A stretch of DNA of 64,000 bases, taken from contig NC_052017.1 of assembly GCF_015832195.1 (NCBI RefSeq), positions 91,228,429-91,292,428 on the forward strand. Direction: 5' to 3'. The DNA comes from Motacilla alba alba. Taxonomy: Eukaryota; Chordata; Aves; Passeriformes; Motacillidae. A program made the position numbers and the translations under genes. Below, piece by piece: positions 1 to 10,873 of this stretch (positions are counted from its first letter, which is position 1; every line of letters begins with the position of its first letter). The notes under the pieces were generated by a model. That model was not told where the DNA came from, did not search any database, and saw only the letters and a program-made list of their open reading frames with translations.

Positions 1-24
1 AAAGGAGGAGAACTGGGACAAAAG

Positions 25-66
25 CCTGCATGAACTATATCCCATGAGGTATATAGTTCATGCAGG
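25..66. repeat. Perfect 16-bp inverted repeat (hairpin)
   Basis: Bases 25-40 are the exact reverse complement of bases 51-66, separated by a 10-base loop. The stem is about half AT. No neighbouring gene is recognised, and it could be a terminal inversion scar or simply a palindrome. Confidence 0.8.
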
Positions 67-1513
67 TTTTGAAAATCCTGACCCCCAGTTTTCCTGGCAG
101 CATTGGAAGTGTCCTCATGCTTCCTGCTTAGAAAAGTGGTGCAGTCTTTGGGTAAGGGTACTGATACGTGCCAAGAGAAGGAAGGAAGAGCAGAGCTGGT
201 TTGGACCTTCTGCTTGTGGTCATGGCCGTAACTCTTTTAGGAAAGAGCTCATCTATTATTACCATTCGCACTTTAATAAAGCACAGAGCTCGGATTCACA
301 GATTCTGAAGGATCTGACTGCATCAACTGTGTTTCCGACAGCTGTGGGTCTGAGGAAGCCTCATCAGCTTGGGCACGATGTCAGAACCAAAACACCTCTG
401 AGTACTTATGAGGGCCTGCACATTGACAAGTAAGCTTCGTGGACAGTGAGGGACTTGAGAGCAGGAGGGAAAACCTAAGGAGTTCTCCTTGTGTCAGCAT
501 GGGTCCGTGGACAGGCATAGATCCAGAGCTAATGGGCCCCTGCTGAACTGGCCCAGCTCTGCCGCATCCCATATACTAACCACTGAGGAATGTTCCAGTG
601 GTAGAACACTTTCTGAAGCTACTAAATATTGTGAGACAAAAGCTGACACAGGTTCTCCCCTCATGTCTTACTTTCCATGTCTCCTCTACTGATCACTGTG
701 TGGCCCATAGTTCCTTTATCCTGCCATGACACTATCCCCGAAGGTTCACATCCAGGAGATGCTGCATGCTGCTACCTGGTTGAGCAGTGAGCTAATAAGC
801 CTTCCTGGATTTAGATAAGCACTAGGTAGTGACATAAGATGCTCAGGAAATATTGGGATTTTTGCCAAAGGTAACAAGCCCACATGGACTCAAGCTAATA
901 GATGCTCATCTGACAATGTAGCCCAGAAACAGCTTGGTTATTCTGCTGACAAGGATAGTATAAATTTGTGGACAGCAGTAAACTGGCTAGCAGGAGCACT
1001 CCAGACTTACCCAGACAGACAGTGGTCTTTAGTTACTTGTTTACATTCTCTTTCTTCAGTAATACAATAAATATCAAGTTTCCACTCTTCTGGAACTTGA
1101 GATAGAGATCTGTCACAATTTTCAGTCTTGGCACAAATACTCTTTATTAAAAACAAAAACTGGGGGAGGAGGGGGAGTTGAAACCGGAAAACTTGTCATA
1201 GATAGTTCTTCTACTGAAAAGAAGGAACCGATAATATCAGTAGATTTGACTTCACATAGTTTGTGTAAGTGCCTGGATAGCAGGAGTCCAGAGGTTCCTC
1301 TTTACCACCCATTGCAATCTTCCGTTTTTCCCTGAAGTGACTGGAAGCAGAGAACAGTTTGTTATTCGTTCAGTTTGCTCTGCTTACATAGCTTATTACT
1401 TACTCCTTGAAGTCTCACTCATTTATAGAAAACTCCTTGATATTTTTGCATATTATAAATATATTGGAACACAAAAAATATCTCTGTGTTTATGAGCTCT
1501 GCAGGTTTGACTG

Positions 1514-1538
1514 TGCCATTTCCAAAGAGGAAATGGCA
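1514..1538. repeat. 10-bp perfect hairpin
   Basis: Bases 1514-1523 are the reverse complement of 1529-1538, with a 5-base loop. It is not linked to any recognised gene or terminator. Confidence 0.6.
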
Positions 1539-1833
1539 TTTTCCATCCCAGTGGCCAGAGACCACAGAAAGGGCTCACTCATGAGGTGTACGAGCATCTC
1601 TCGGTCTTCTTCCCTCCAGCAGAAAAGCTGTGCCAGCTGCTGACTAGAGTGGAGTGTATCTCCGCTGATGCTTGTTTGTAGCTTTTGGGTTACAGCTATC
1701 CCATGAAAATAAAGGTCTGTGGGACTAAATTTGCATTCAGTGATAGAGGGCCGAGAGAAGAGTGAGAAGAAACCTATGATGAAGCCAAGGCAAAGGAGCC
1801 CTGGGCAACCAAGATGGGAGAGAGAGTGGGGGG

Positions 1834-1886
1834 AAAATAAAATAAAATAAAATAAAATAAAATAAAATAAAATAAAATAAAATAAA
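1834..1886. repeat. (AAAAT)n microsatellite
   Basis: About ten consecutive AAAAT units. It causes a repetitive open frame on the minus strand that should not be read as a protein. Confidence 0.95.
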
Positions 1887-2037
1887 TTGTATGTTTTTAT
1901 TTTGCTTATATGCATTAGTTGTGGATCCTGTTTGCCATTCATTTACCTCCTAAGAAAATAAACTTGTGGCACCATTGGGTCTGTAATGTCCCCAGACAGC
2001 TGAAGAGGCTGGGGAGGCAAAGAGGACAGTGGGCTGC

Positions 2038-3445
2038 TGCGTTGATTTGGCATGGCCTGGTTTTTGGTAGCAGATGAGGGCTGCAGAAGTAGCTTCTGTG
2101 AGAAGCTGCTAGAAGCTTCCACCATGTCCGACAGAGCCAATCTCTGATGGCTCTGAAGATGGACATGCCGCTGGCCCAATTAGAGAGGTTGGTAATGCCT
2201 CTGTGATGACATATTTAAGAAGAAAATCAAAACAGGGGTTGTGCAGGTTTTCTCCAGGAGCGGTGAGGTGCCACTGCCGGGGCCATCCCAGCACAGCCCG
2301 CAGCCCTGTGCCGCTGCGGCCACCGCCATCTCAGTGCGGCGCCAGACAAGCCTTGCCTGCCTGGCCACCCTCAGGCAGCCACACCGCGGGCAGAAGGGCA
2401 CAGGTGGCAGCGGCAGCAGTGGCTTCTCCTTCCCGGCACTCCGCATGAGGAGAGGCATTAAACAGCACCAGCACCGCGATGGCTGCCACTGCCCACACGA
2501 TGGTGGTGGGGCCGGCTGGCTTCTGGTAGCGGAAGCACGAGGAGAGGTTTCCTGATGTGGAACCCAGACAAGATCCACTTCTTGGTGCTGCAGGATCCTG
2601 CAGGAATCTTTGAATCAGTGGAGCTTGTTGGCAATAGCACCTACTAGCAACAGTTTTTCTTCTAGTCAGAGAGGAGGAGGAAGTGAGGGACAACAATGGC
2701 AGCACCAAGGTCAGTGGAAAAAAAGAGGGAGAGGAGGTGCTCCGAGTGTTTGAGCTAAGATTCCTCTGCAAGCCGTGGTGAGGACTCTGGTACAACAAAC
2801 TGTCCCCTTGTAATGCATGAAATCCATGGGGGATGCAGAGGTCCACTCACAGCCCATGGGAAAAGTGCTCACACTGGAGCAGGTGAATGCCAGAGAAAGC
2901 TGTGATCCAGTGGCAGATCACATAGAGAGAGGGGTCCCATGCTTCCAGAGACAGAGGCTCTTTCTAGCCAAACTAGAGCAGCCTATCCTTAGAGGACTGC
3001 ATCCTGTGGATGAGTGACCCATGCCACAGAAGTTTTGGGAAGACTGCTTGCCCATGCGAGGGACCCCACGGCCGGGCAAAGAGAAGACTCCTCTTCCCGA
3101 GTGAACAGAAAAAGATCTCGAGTGACACACTGACCAAAGCCCCCAAGCCCCATCTTCCTGCACTGTTGGTGGGAAGGAGGGAGGAGCTGGGGGAAAAAAC
3201 GGTGTTTCAAAGGCTTCTTTTACTTCTCATTATCTGATTATTACTCCTCTGACTCTGTTGATAATAAATTTACTTTATACCTGTAAATTTGAACCTGTTT
3301 TGCCCTTAGAGTGTTTTCTCCTAATCCTCAACTCATGACACCTTTGGTAATTTTTTTTTTCTCTCCTCTGCCCAGCTGAGAGCAAGGGGGATGAACAAAT
3401 GACTTCCATGGGTGCCTGGTGCTTGGCCAGTGTCAAACCATGACA
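2038..3445 (+). mobile_element. Solo LTR of an avian endogenous retrovirus (about 1.4 kb)
   Basis: The element starts TG at 2038, ends CA at 3445, and is flanked by the 5-base direct repeat GCTGC at 2033-2037 and 3446-3450. This is the expected target-site duplication. Text across 2050-2250 and 2700-3445 matches, from memory, a long avian LTR family: a segment ending in a TATTTAAGA-like box at about 2210-2220, a polyadenylation signal AATAAA near 3262, and a terminal part with a GGTGCCTGG-type string. The GC-rich middle (2290-2640) looks unlike that family and may be a variant or a nested piece. No internal gag/pol/env lies beside it, so it is a recombined solo LTR. A 5-base duplication fits ERVL or gamma-type integration; the exact subfamily is not resolved. 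Confidence 0.7.
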
Positions 3446-3450
3446 GCTGC

Positions 3451-4273
3451 CAGGACTTCAGTGGCTGGCGTGGGCTGTAGAGCCATGACTTGCAGGCATC
3501 AATGGCAATGGCTGCTCTGGTGGGCAGTGCTGAGGCTGCTGCCTGGAGAAGGAACACTGCTAGTGCCTGAATACTAACGCCCAGCTCACCAGGACACATC
3601 CAGGACAAAATGATAAGCTGGGAGCAGGGTGCAGCTACCAGCTGGGACAGCTGCTAGAGGCTGTCTTACCAACCATGCAGTGCTGAAAGTTAGATTGGGT
3701 CAGGACGATTGTTGGGATGTCTTTTTTTCCTATTAGTCAAGCAGGTTTTCCAAGTTTATATGTTGTTGCAATTTTTATTTTTCCGGGGCCTCTTTCCTTG
3801 GGTCAAAAAATGTGTAGTCTAGAGCTCTTTTGTTTAGCTCTCAGCTTGAGAATGGGAAAAAGTTACTCATGGCTGAGTTCTCTGCATGTAATTTAATTTC
3901 CTGGGTCTATGAACAGCAATTGAAACTGGTTCTATTTAGGAGATTTGTAGCAAGAACACCTAGGAGTTGAGTTGGCAGGTACAGGTATGCTTTCTTTGAA
4001 AACCCAACCCAAAGAGGAATGCTACCAAGAACTGGAGACTTTGCTTATTTTGTGTGTACTTTAGTGTTATCTGTGCTGATCAGCCTCCTCAGTATTTGGT
4101 TGTCTTTGTTTTCATTTTCACATGAACACAATGATGATGCTTTTAAACTGAGGTATTTCAGGCACAGTCTTACGCAATTTGCTCTTATACAGCTGAGACA
4201 TGGGAGCCTATCTGTCTATGACAAGGATTAGTTTATTGCTTATTTAAAAGAGATCTTGAAAACTTGTTTATAA
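3451..4273. other. Intergenic, nothing recognised
   Basis: The sequence after the LTR is unique-looking, with short T tracts. Its open frames have no family resemblance. Confidence 0.5.
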
Positions 4274-4435
4274 CTGTTTACATACAATTTTTTCAACAAT
4301 TCAGATTGCCTAAGGCTACGGCATGTTCCCTATGCTTATGTGCAGTGTGTAACCCCCATGTGGCCTCAGGCAAATGGAGTGGTTAAAAGATTTATGCACT
4401 ATGTGGATAAACAAAATCTGGGAGAATTTCCCTGA
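4274..4435 (+). pseudogene. Ty3/gypsy-type integrase fragment (fossil)
   Basis: The frame ending at TGA 4433-4435 is open for 53 codons from 4274. The part encoded from 4349 reads VTPMWPQANGVVKRFM. This closely follows the catalytic-core end of Ty3/gypsy retrotransposon integrases, which carries a TP-x-WPQANGE-x-ERFM block. An upstream TYNFFNNSD string sits where the family's TDNG-x-F-x-S segment would be expected. No ATG, reverse transcriptase or LTR is visible, and similarity stops after about 16 residues beyond the motif. It is therefore a remnant of an element, or less likely an exon of an integrase-derived host gene. The call rests on remembered motif structure. Confidence 0.45.
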
Positions 4436-5169
4436 GGCTTTGCCTGGATTGGCAAAATGGTGTGATTTTAAAACATGATAGCTAGTACCTGGTATTTCTC
4501 ATATATGCTGACCTGATGAGGAAAGACCTGTATGAAAGAACCAGAGTTTTTTAATAAGCCCTCCTTTGGCATAGCAGATGGTCACAGCTTGCCCTAACTA
4601 ATGTTTTATAGGACAGCAACTACCATCACTGAAATAAAACCTTTTTTCTTAGAGTAGACATAACCTGGCACAAAACAAATACTTTGAAGACTTTCAAGAA
4701 TTTCCCTGACCGGGCCATGCAAGGAACACACCAGACAGATGGAAAATTAGGGAATTTCTCTTTCTGAGTAGGAAGCAAAGAGTAGGCTGCCAAAATCTCC
4801 TGCGGGTTAGGATCCTGGTCTGACCCTTGTGGAGGATTTCCTGGAGCTCAGTATCAATGGGAACAATTCCACAGGCTGAAAAATTGGAGGATTTCACCTG
4901 CAATGTGTTTCCCTTGTTCTGGTTTTGTGTTAAACCCACAAAAGCATAGAATTCAGTGGAGTGGAAGTAGCCAAAGGATGGGGAAAGCCTTGCTCGCTCT
5001 TACTCGGCTTGCAAGCAAAGTACAGCAGGCTACACATAGGCAGCGTGCAATACTGATTTCTCTAGGGCAGCGATTGATCTTCTCTCGGTGTAAACCAGCC
5101 CCTCACCGGCTCAGCCCGAAACGAAATAGAGATGCTGCCTCGGCTTCCAGCACCGAGGAGGAAATACAT

Positions 5170-5630
5170 TTTAAAACAGCCCCGTCCGTGGCAGCGGCAC
5201 CGCCGGCCCTTGCGCAGCATCGTTGGAGCCGCTCTCCGGGGACAGCTGGGTGGGTGCTCGGGGGATCCCCCAGTCCCGGCGGCTCCCCTCGCACGGAGCA
5301 GTTTTCCCGCTCGGGGCTCGCGGGCGCCCGGCGCGTCCCGGGAGAGCGGCGCTCCGGGACGCTGCCGCTGCTCGGGGAGGAGCCGCCGGGAAGGGGGAGC
5401 TCCCGCGGCCCCGGCCCGCGGCTGCCGCCCGCCGGAGGGAGCGGGCAGGGCCGGGGCCCGGGCTCTGCACGGCGCCGCGCCTCGGGCGCTTCCTCTTCTG
5501 CCGCCCGCTGCCTCTGGATCGAGTCCATCACCGAGTTACCGCATCCCCTGGGAAGGCACCTGAACTACCTGAACTCGGCGGGACGGCATCGGGACGAGGA
5601 GCAACCCCGGTTACCTGCGAGGCGTTTCTC
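5170..5630. promoter_or_regulatory. Isolated CpG island
   Basis: The stretch is very GC-rich with frequent CpG, standing in AT-rich surroundings. Long frames in several phases on both strands are compositional. It lies about 13 kb beyond the 3' end of MSANTD3, roughly where the promoter of the next gene (TMEFF1 in human order, minus strand) could sit. However, I find no signal-peptide exon or follistatin/EGF-like coding in the window. Confidence 0.7.
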
Positions 5631-5683
5631 ACGGCGGGTTGGCTGCCCATCACTTCTCACTCTCAGGATTACTCTGCTAGAGC

Positions 5684-5746
5684 TTCTTTTCTTTTTCTTT
5701 TTTTTTTTTTTCTTTTTTTTCTTTTTTTTTTTTTTTTTTTTTTTTT
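5684..5746. repeat. Poly-T / pyrimidine tract
   Basis: About 60 bases of nearly pure T with scattered C, directly beside the CpG island. Confidence 0.95.
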
Positions 5747-8700
5747 AATTCCTGAGGGGGATTTATTATGCATTCGGCTCATACTAGTTCACCAAATTCA
5801 AATTTACAACGCCAAACGACGTCTCCCATTAAGATGGCTGGTATAAGACACCCTTCGCTTTGAGAGCTCCCATCAGCACCCTCACCTGTTCTGCTTCAAC
5901 ATCGGTGTGAAATGTAGGTGTGAGGTCCAACAATATTTTGTTCTTGCACTCCCCAGGGCTATGTGGGAAGGTAGCGCTTCCATGTTTTACCACCATCCTG
6001 CCTTTATGTCTCCTTTGAATCCTTTGTGCTCCTGGTGCAAGCCCTCAGGAGCCCCTGTTAGATGCATGCCCCAGTGATCCAGTAGCATTACTGACTCTGA
6101 GTGTGGGCTTTTCCCTGTAGCCTCTGCACAAGAATTCAGCTCCTGTAGCCAGCTCCAAATTCAGAGTTTTGTCTTTGCTTTGAGATGCCTTTGTAAACCG
6201 GCCCATCTCACAGAGCAAGCCAGGCTGTATCATGTGTATGCCCTGCCCTGTCACCTTTCTCTTGGTAAAGCTGACAGCTGTAAACGACGATGATTTGCAC
6301 ATTTCCTTCAACGTTATTGTTGCTACTAATGCCCGTGGAAGAGCTCTAGAGAAATCTTTGACCAACAACTGCTTTTCCAGTGTTTTTGTGCCTGTCAGCT
6401 AAGTAGATTAAAAGCCATTTAATTTAGAATGTTTCTTTTCCATAAGTCATGCTAGACTGAAGCAAGGAGTTTATCAATGCTCATGTGATTTTTATCAGTG
6501 CAGTCAGTTTGTTTTTTTTTTTAATCATAATTCTGACTTTTCCCAAGAACAAAACCAGGTTTATTTGATAAGGTTGTGGGGTTTTTCTCTGTAGAAAGGA
6601 CACTAATTACACATAGCATGTTTCCCTCATGACTTTTCTCAATCAGCAGCCACCAATGGGCCTCAAGGTTTCAGAATTTTCCCAGTCTTCCTAGTCTTTC
6701 CCAGTCTATCAATCATTCCTTGGACTTTTGGGACAAGTGTCACACATTTTAATGAAAAAACCCCAACCATCCAAATTTGGTCTTTCCCTCTAGAAGAAAT
6801 CCAGTGCTCTCTTCTTGTATTTCGGTCTGCTGGTCAAGACTTCTTTTCCTACTGTTTATTTATTACTGTTGAACCTCATTGGCTTCTTGTCTATATTTAT
6901 TACTGTCAATTTCCATTTCCTTCTGTTTGATGAACAATGCCATTTGCCAAGAGGTACATTTATCTCCACTTTGAAGTGAACTCTGTTTGTGTTGTTCTCT
7001 TCACTTTGTCACTAAGATGAACTATGAAACTTCCCAACCCAGCTGGTTTAGAAATTAAAGGGGTTTGGTGGCAGCATGGTAGTGAACCACTTCAGGGAAC
7101 CAGCCAGGTTTATAACCATGTGTCATATGAGGTCCTTCAGTTCATGGTTTTACCTTTGTCATGGAACATTCAAATTTGCTGGAAAAACAATCCTGATTAT
7201 GGCCTACTGTGCTGAATCTTGTGGATTTGATTACAAGGAAGCACTGTTGAGTTTGATGGTTTCACCAGCCACAAACCTGGTTGCTTCTGATCAGGAATTC
7301 CAAAGTGGTAAGATAAAGGTTATACACAGAAACCTTCAAACCTGTCTTTTGCTGTTCTATGGTCACATTCTGGAAATCTTCAGTAAGATGAAATGATTTG
7401 AGGAGAACTCTGCTGGCCAAAAGCAGTCATCTAGCACGAAGGCTTTTTTAACTCAGTGGAACTATTCCTTATCTTACTGAAAATGAGTTAGCAAAGAAGA
7501 GTTACAAAAGAAAAACTGCAAGCAGTTTTAAGTGAAGAGTGTCTGCTTGGAAACTATCAAAGTGAAGTTCTATCCTTACTTCTCTATATAATTATTCTAC
7601 TCTTCCTTTTTTCTTTCATATCTCATGAAAATATTTGTGGTCTTCTGATCAAATGCACTGGAAGAGAATTGCTGTTCTTTTTTTGTATCAATTAAAAACC
7701 AACCTTGTGTTGCTGTAAGACTAAAAGACTAAATGAGCTATTAATAATATTAGCCCTTATTTTATTTGAACCAGATTTAAGATCTGTGAATTCCTAACTC
7801 AAGGTTATATATGGAGAGAGAGAGCAGCAAGCTAGATTGGCAGCAATTGGCTTTAGAGCTGATCATGGAAGGTATTTCTTAATCCTGTTTGTATTTGGAA
7901 CCCATTGTTACTTATAGTTGACATAGGTTCAGAAATATCTTGCACAGATTTCTACAAGAAAGATCCAGTGAAGATCATTATATACAAAGATTCCACCAAG
8001 GTCTCACAGACACTCTGCCTCATGGAGCAGCGTATGCTGTGAAATATTGTACACTCACATTTATTTTAGCTATATATAGGGCAGATGCTACAAACCCCTT
8101 TTGTAGGTAGGACACTGGATTAGATGGGGCTGGGGCCTGACGCAGAACAGCTTTTCCATGGTCTTATATACATGAATCCAGCTGTCCCTACAGCTGCATC
8201 CCAGTTCCTCTGGGATGAACATTGGAATACTCGCTGTCAGGTTCTACATGTGGCACAGACAAGACACCATTGGAAAACTGTCCCGTGCCAGCGTGACTTT
8301 CAGCACATATAGCCTGTGCAGGAAACCTAGAGAAGCAGGAAGAAAGGTCAGGTTATCCTTATCCACTTACTGCTCTCCTTCTCCTCTCCTTCCTTCTAAG
8401 CACTCGGCCTCGTGGGTTTTCAAACTCCAGTGTTCATCTTGCTGCTTGTGAGTGGCACAGATTTTGGCTTTCTTGGATGCATCACAGCATGCTTTAGTTT
8501 CCTGGATTTCTACGTAGTCTTTGAACTGAGATTATGAAGGTGCTCTTAGTAGGAACCAATTCTTTTTATTGCCCAGCTGTGCCTGACACAGGCTGTCCAG
8601 AAGCAAACTGCTGCTGCTTAACTCAAATTCAAACCTGGTCTGCCGATAGGTCTACAGTGAGAACATTTGAGAGGAACCTAGGACTATTTCAGCACTTAAC

Positions 8701-10835
8701 CAAACCAAATATAAAGTTCTGTGGTGAATATGTACAACAGGCCTCGCAAACAGCACTTGCTCCCACAAGATCCAGCTGTGCAACTAAGAAAGTTGCTCTG
8801 TTCCATGCTGTTGAGTTGACTTTAGTTTAAGAGACAGAAATAGCACAGTTGTGTGTAAATTAAATGACAGTATATGAAAACAACTCTGAAAGAATGGAGA
8901 CTAAAAATCTCATCTAATTAATGTGTAACAATAGATGATGATTTATTGACTCCTCTGTGAATATACAGTTTCTATTGGCAATATTTAGATATGTTTTCTC
9001 AGAAATTCATAATTATTTATGTTCAGTAATTTATGATTAAACATTTTACAAGAAACAAGGCACATAAATGTACAGTTAGTCATCCTTATTACATACGCTG
9101 GGAGTGTCAAACATATAGTACATTCCCCTGGCTTAAACAATTATTAAATTTCTTCCCCCAGTGGTACTTTTGTTGAAGCCATGAGAATATATGTATTTTA
9201 GGGTCCTTCTTTTTCTCCTTTTACTCACTGTTTCCATAGGAAAAACAAAGAATTTGCTATGAAATTAGCTACACAATAAAGATAACGAAAACTAAATTCA
9301 TCATATTTCTAAGGACTCAGACACACTATGAGATCCTTACAGATTCAAACTATAATACAGGTATTTTTTATTTAAAAAAACAAAACAAACAGCAGTACAA
9401 ATAAAATTTGTTTAAAGGTGCAATTCCAGAAGCTACTTCCATGCACTCCAGAACCAGCTCTGGTGTCTGAGGCACTAAAATACTAAAACAACACTTCACA
9501 ACAGGTGAGATGACTGGGCTGACACCATGCTAGGAAAATCAGATCAACCTAGTGGCTACCACACTTGTCTAAAAAGGAGATCTTAATAGTGTATAGTTTT
9601 TAGCACAATTTAAAAAGCAAACCCCAGAAAAAAACTGTTGCTACTAAAAGGCAAAGACTACAAATGATACCATCTAATTAAAATATTTAGTATCAGAAGG
9701 AGCAATACATGTTCAAGTATCTTATGACAAACAGCCCAGTACTTAAGTGCTCATTCTGTTTCAGGTTCTTGATGACCATAAGCACAAACATGACAAAAAT
9801 GTAATTTCACGTGTTATTAAAATACAACAGAACCTAATGTCACGTACAACACCATGTAAAGAAACTATGCTTTCCTAATTATTTGACAATTCATACAAAA
9901 ACACAATGAGGAATGACTAGATTCAGGTTTCTCCTTGAGATTCTCAAGCTCCTGTGATGGCAATATTTTAGAGATCCAATTTTTAATACCGCTGCATTTG
10001 GACTGCAGTGATCCTGAGCCCCCTGAACACACATGGAAAGATAAACATTTTCAGAGGTTTTCAGAGGATCCTTGCAGTCTCCTTAATCAAACAAATGCAG
10101 GTGCAAATTCAGCACTGGTGGAATATACATGCAAAACGGGAAGATTCTGCTAGATAAGAAAAAGTGATGGTGGAGAAAGAACTACATGGCTCAACCTCAA
10201 ATATTACCCTTGGTCACTGCCAAATTCAAGTGAAAGTTTCTTTTTCACCTTGGAGAGATAAAACTTCTCAAAATACGGCCACCTTAATGTATCATCACAA
10301 GATGGTAGAGCAGAGAAGACCATAACACATTTGAAAACATATTATCTCTCATTTCTACTTCTCGGGTACTGTAAAAATAATGTTGTAAACTGCGTGATCT
10401 TTTGGAAGCAAGAGGTTCTTCCTCAGCAATGCAAATCAGCCAAAAACCCAGCAAGTCAGCACCTCTGAAGAACAAGCCCTGTACACACGAGTGCTGCTGG
10501 ATGCTAGCTGGTGCTAGAACAGCTTGTGCAACTTGTGACTGGAAGTTCAGAAACACAACCACAAAAAGAAGGGCATGATTAGGGCTATGCCTTTAGGTCT
10601 GTGGGAAGCAGGATAGACTGCAATATCCCTGTATTTGCATTTACTGATTGCCAGAACTTTTTCTTCAGCTACTGTTGTAAAACGCCATAGCCTCTGCATC
10701 TTAAGAAGATGAAGATCAGATCTCTCATTATTTAACCCTAAACTTTTTAGTAAAAGAAAAAATGGAAAGTATAAACAAATGCAAAATTCCACATGTAGCT
10801 GAGAACACAAAATATTACAAAAAATGTAATTGGTT

Positions 10836-10873
10836 TATATATATATATATTTATTTATTTATTTATTTATTTG
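10836..10873. repeat. (TA)n followed by (TTTA)n microsatellite
   Basis: An alternating TA run passes directly into about six TTTA units. Confidence 0.9.

Larger units (their letters stand above)
67..2032. other. Intergenic, no supported gene
   Basis: No open frame here resembles a known family or has exon-like boundaries. The stretch contains a TATA-like box at 959-965 followed about 107 bases later by AATAAA at 1066-1071, a 10-bp hairpin at 1514-1538, and an AAAAT microsatellite. By synteny it lies on the side where TMEFF1 would be expected, but I see none of its exons. Confidence 0.6.

Noticed and set aside
1801..1833. String resembling the end of a primate Alu
   Set aside because: Short chance similarity before an A-rich microsatellite; nothing else of an Alu is present and other repeats are avian.
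2331..2846. 171-codon minus-strand frame with a hydrophobic patch
   Set aside because: It lies inside a plus-strand solo LTR and shows no retroviral or host protein similarity.
5103..5748. Possible TMEFF1 first exon or other coding in the 5.2-kb island
   Set aside because: No signal peptide, cysteine pattern or follistatin-like coding seen on either strand; only proline/arginine-rich compositional frames.
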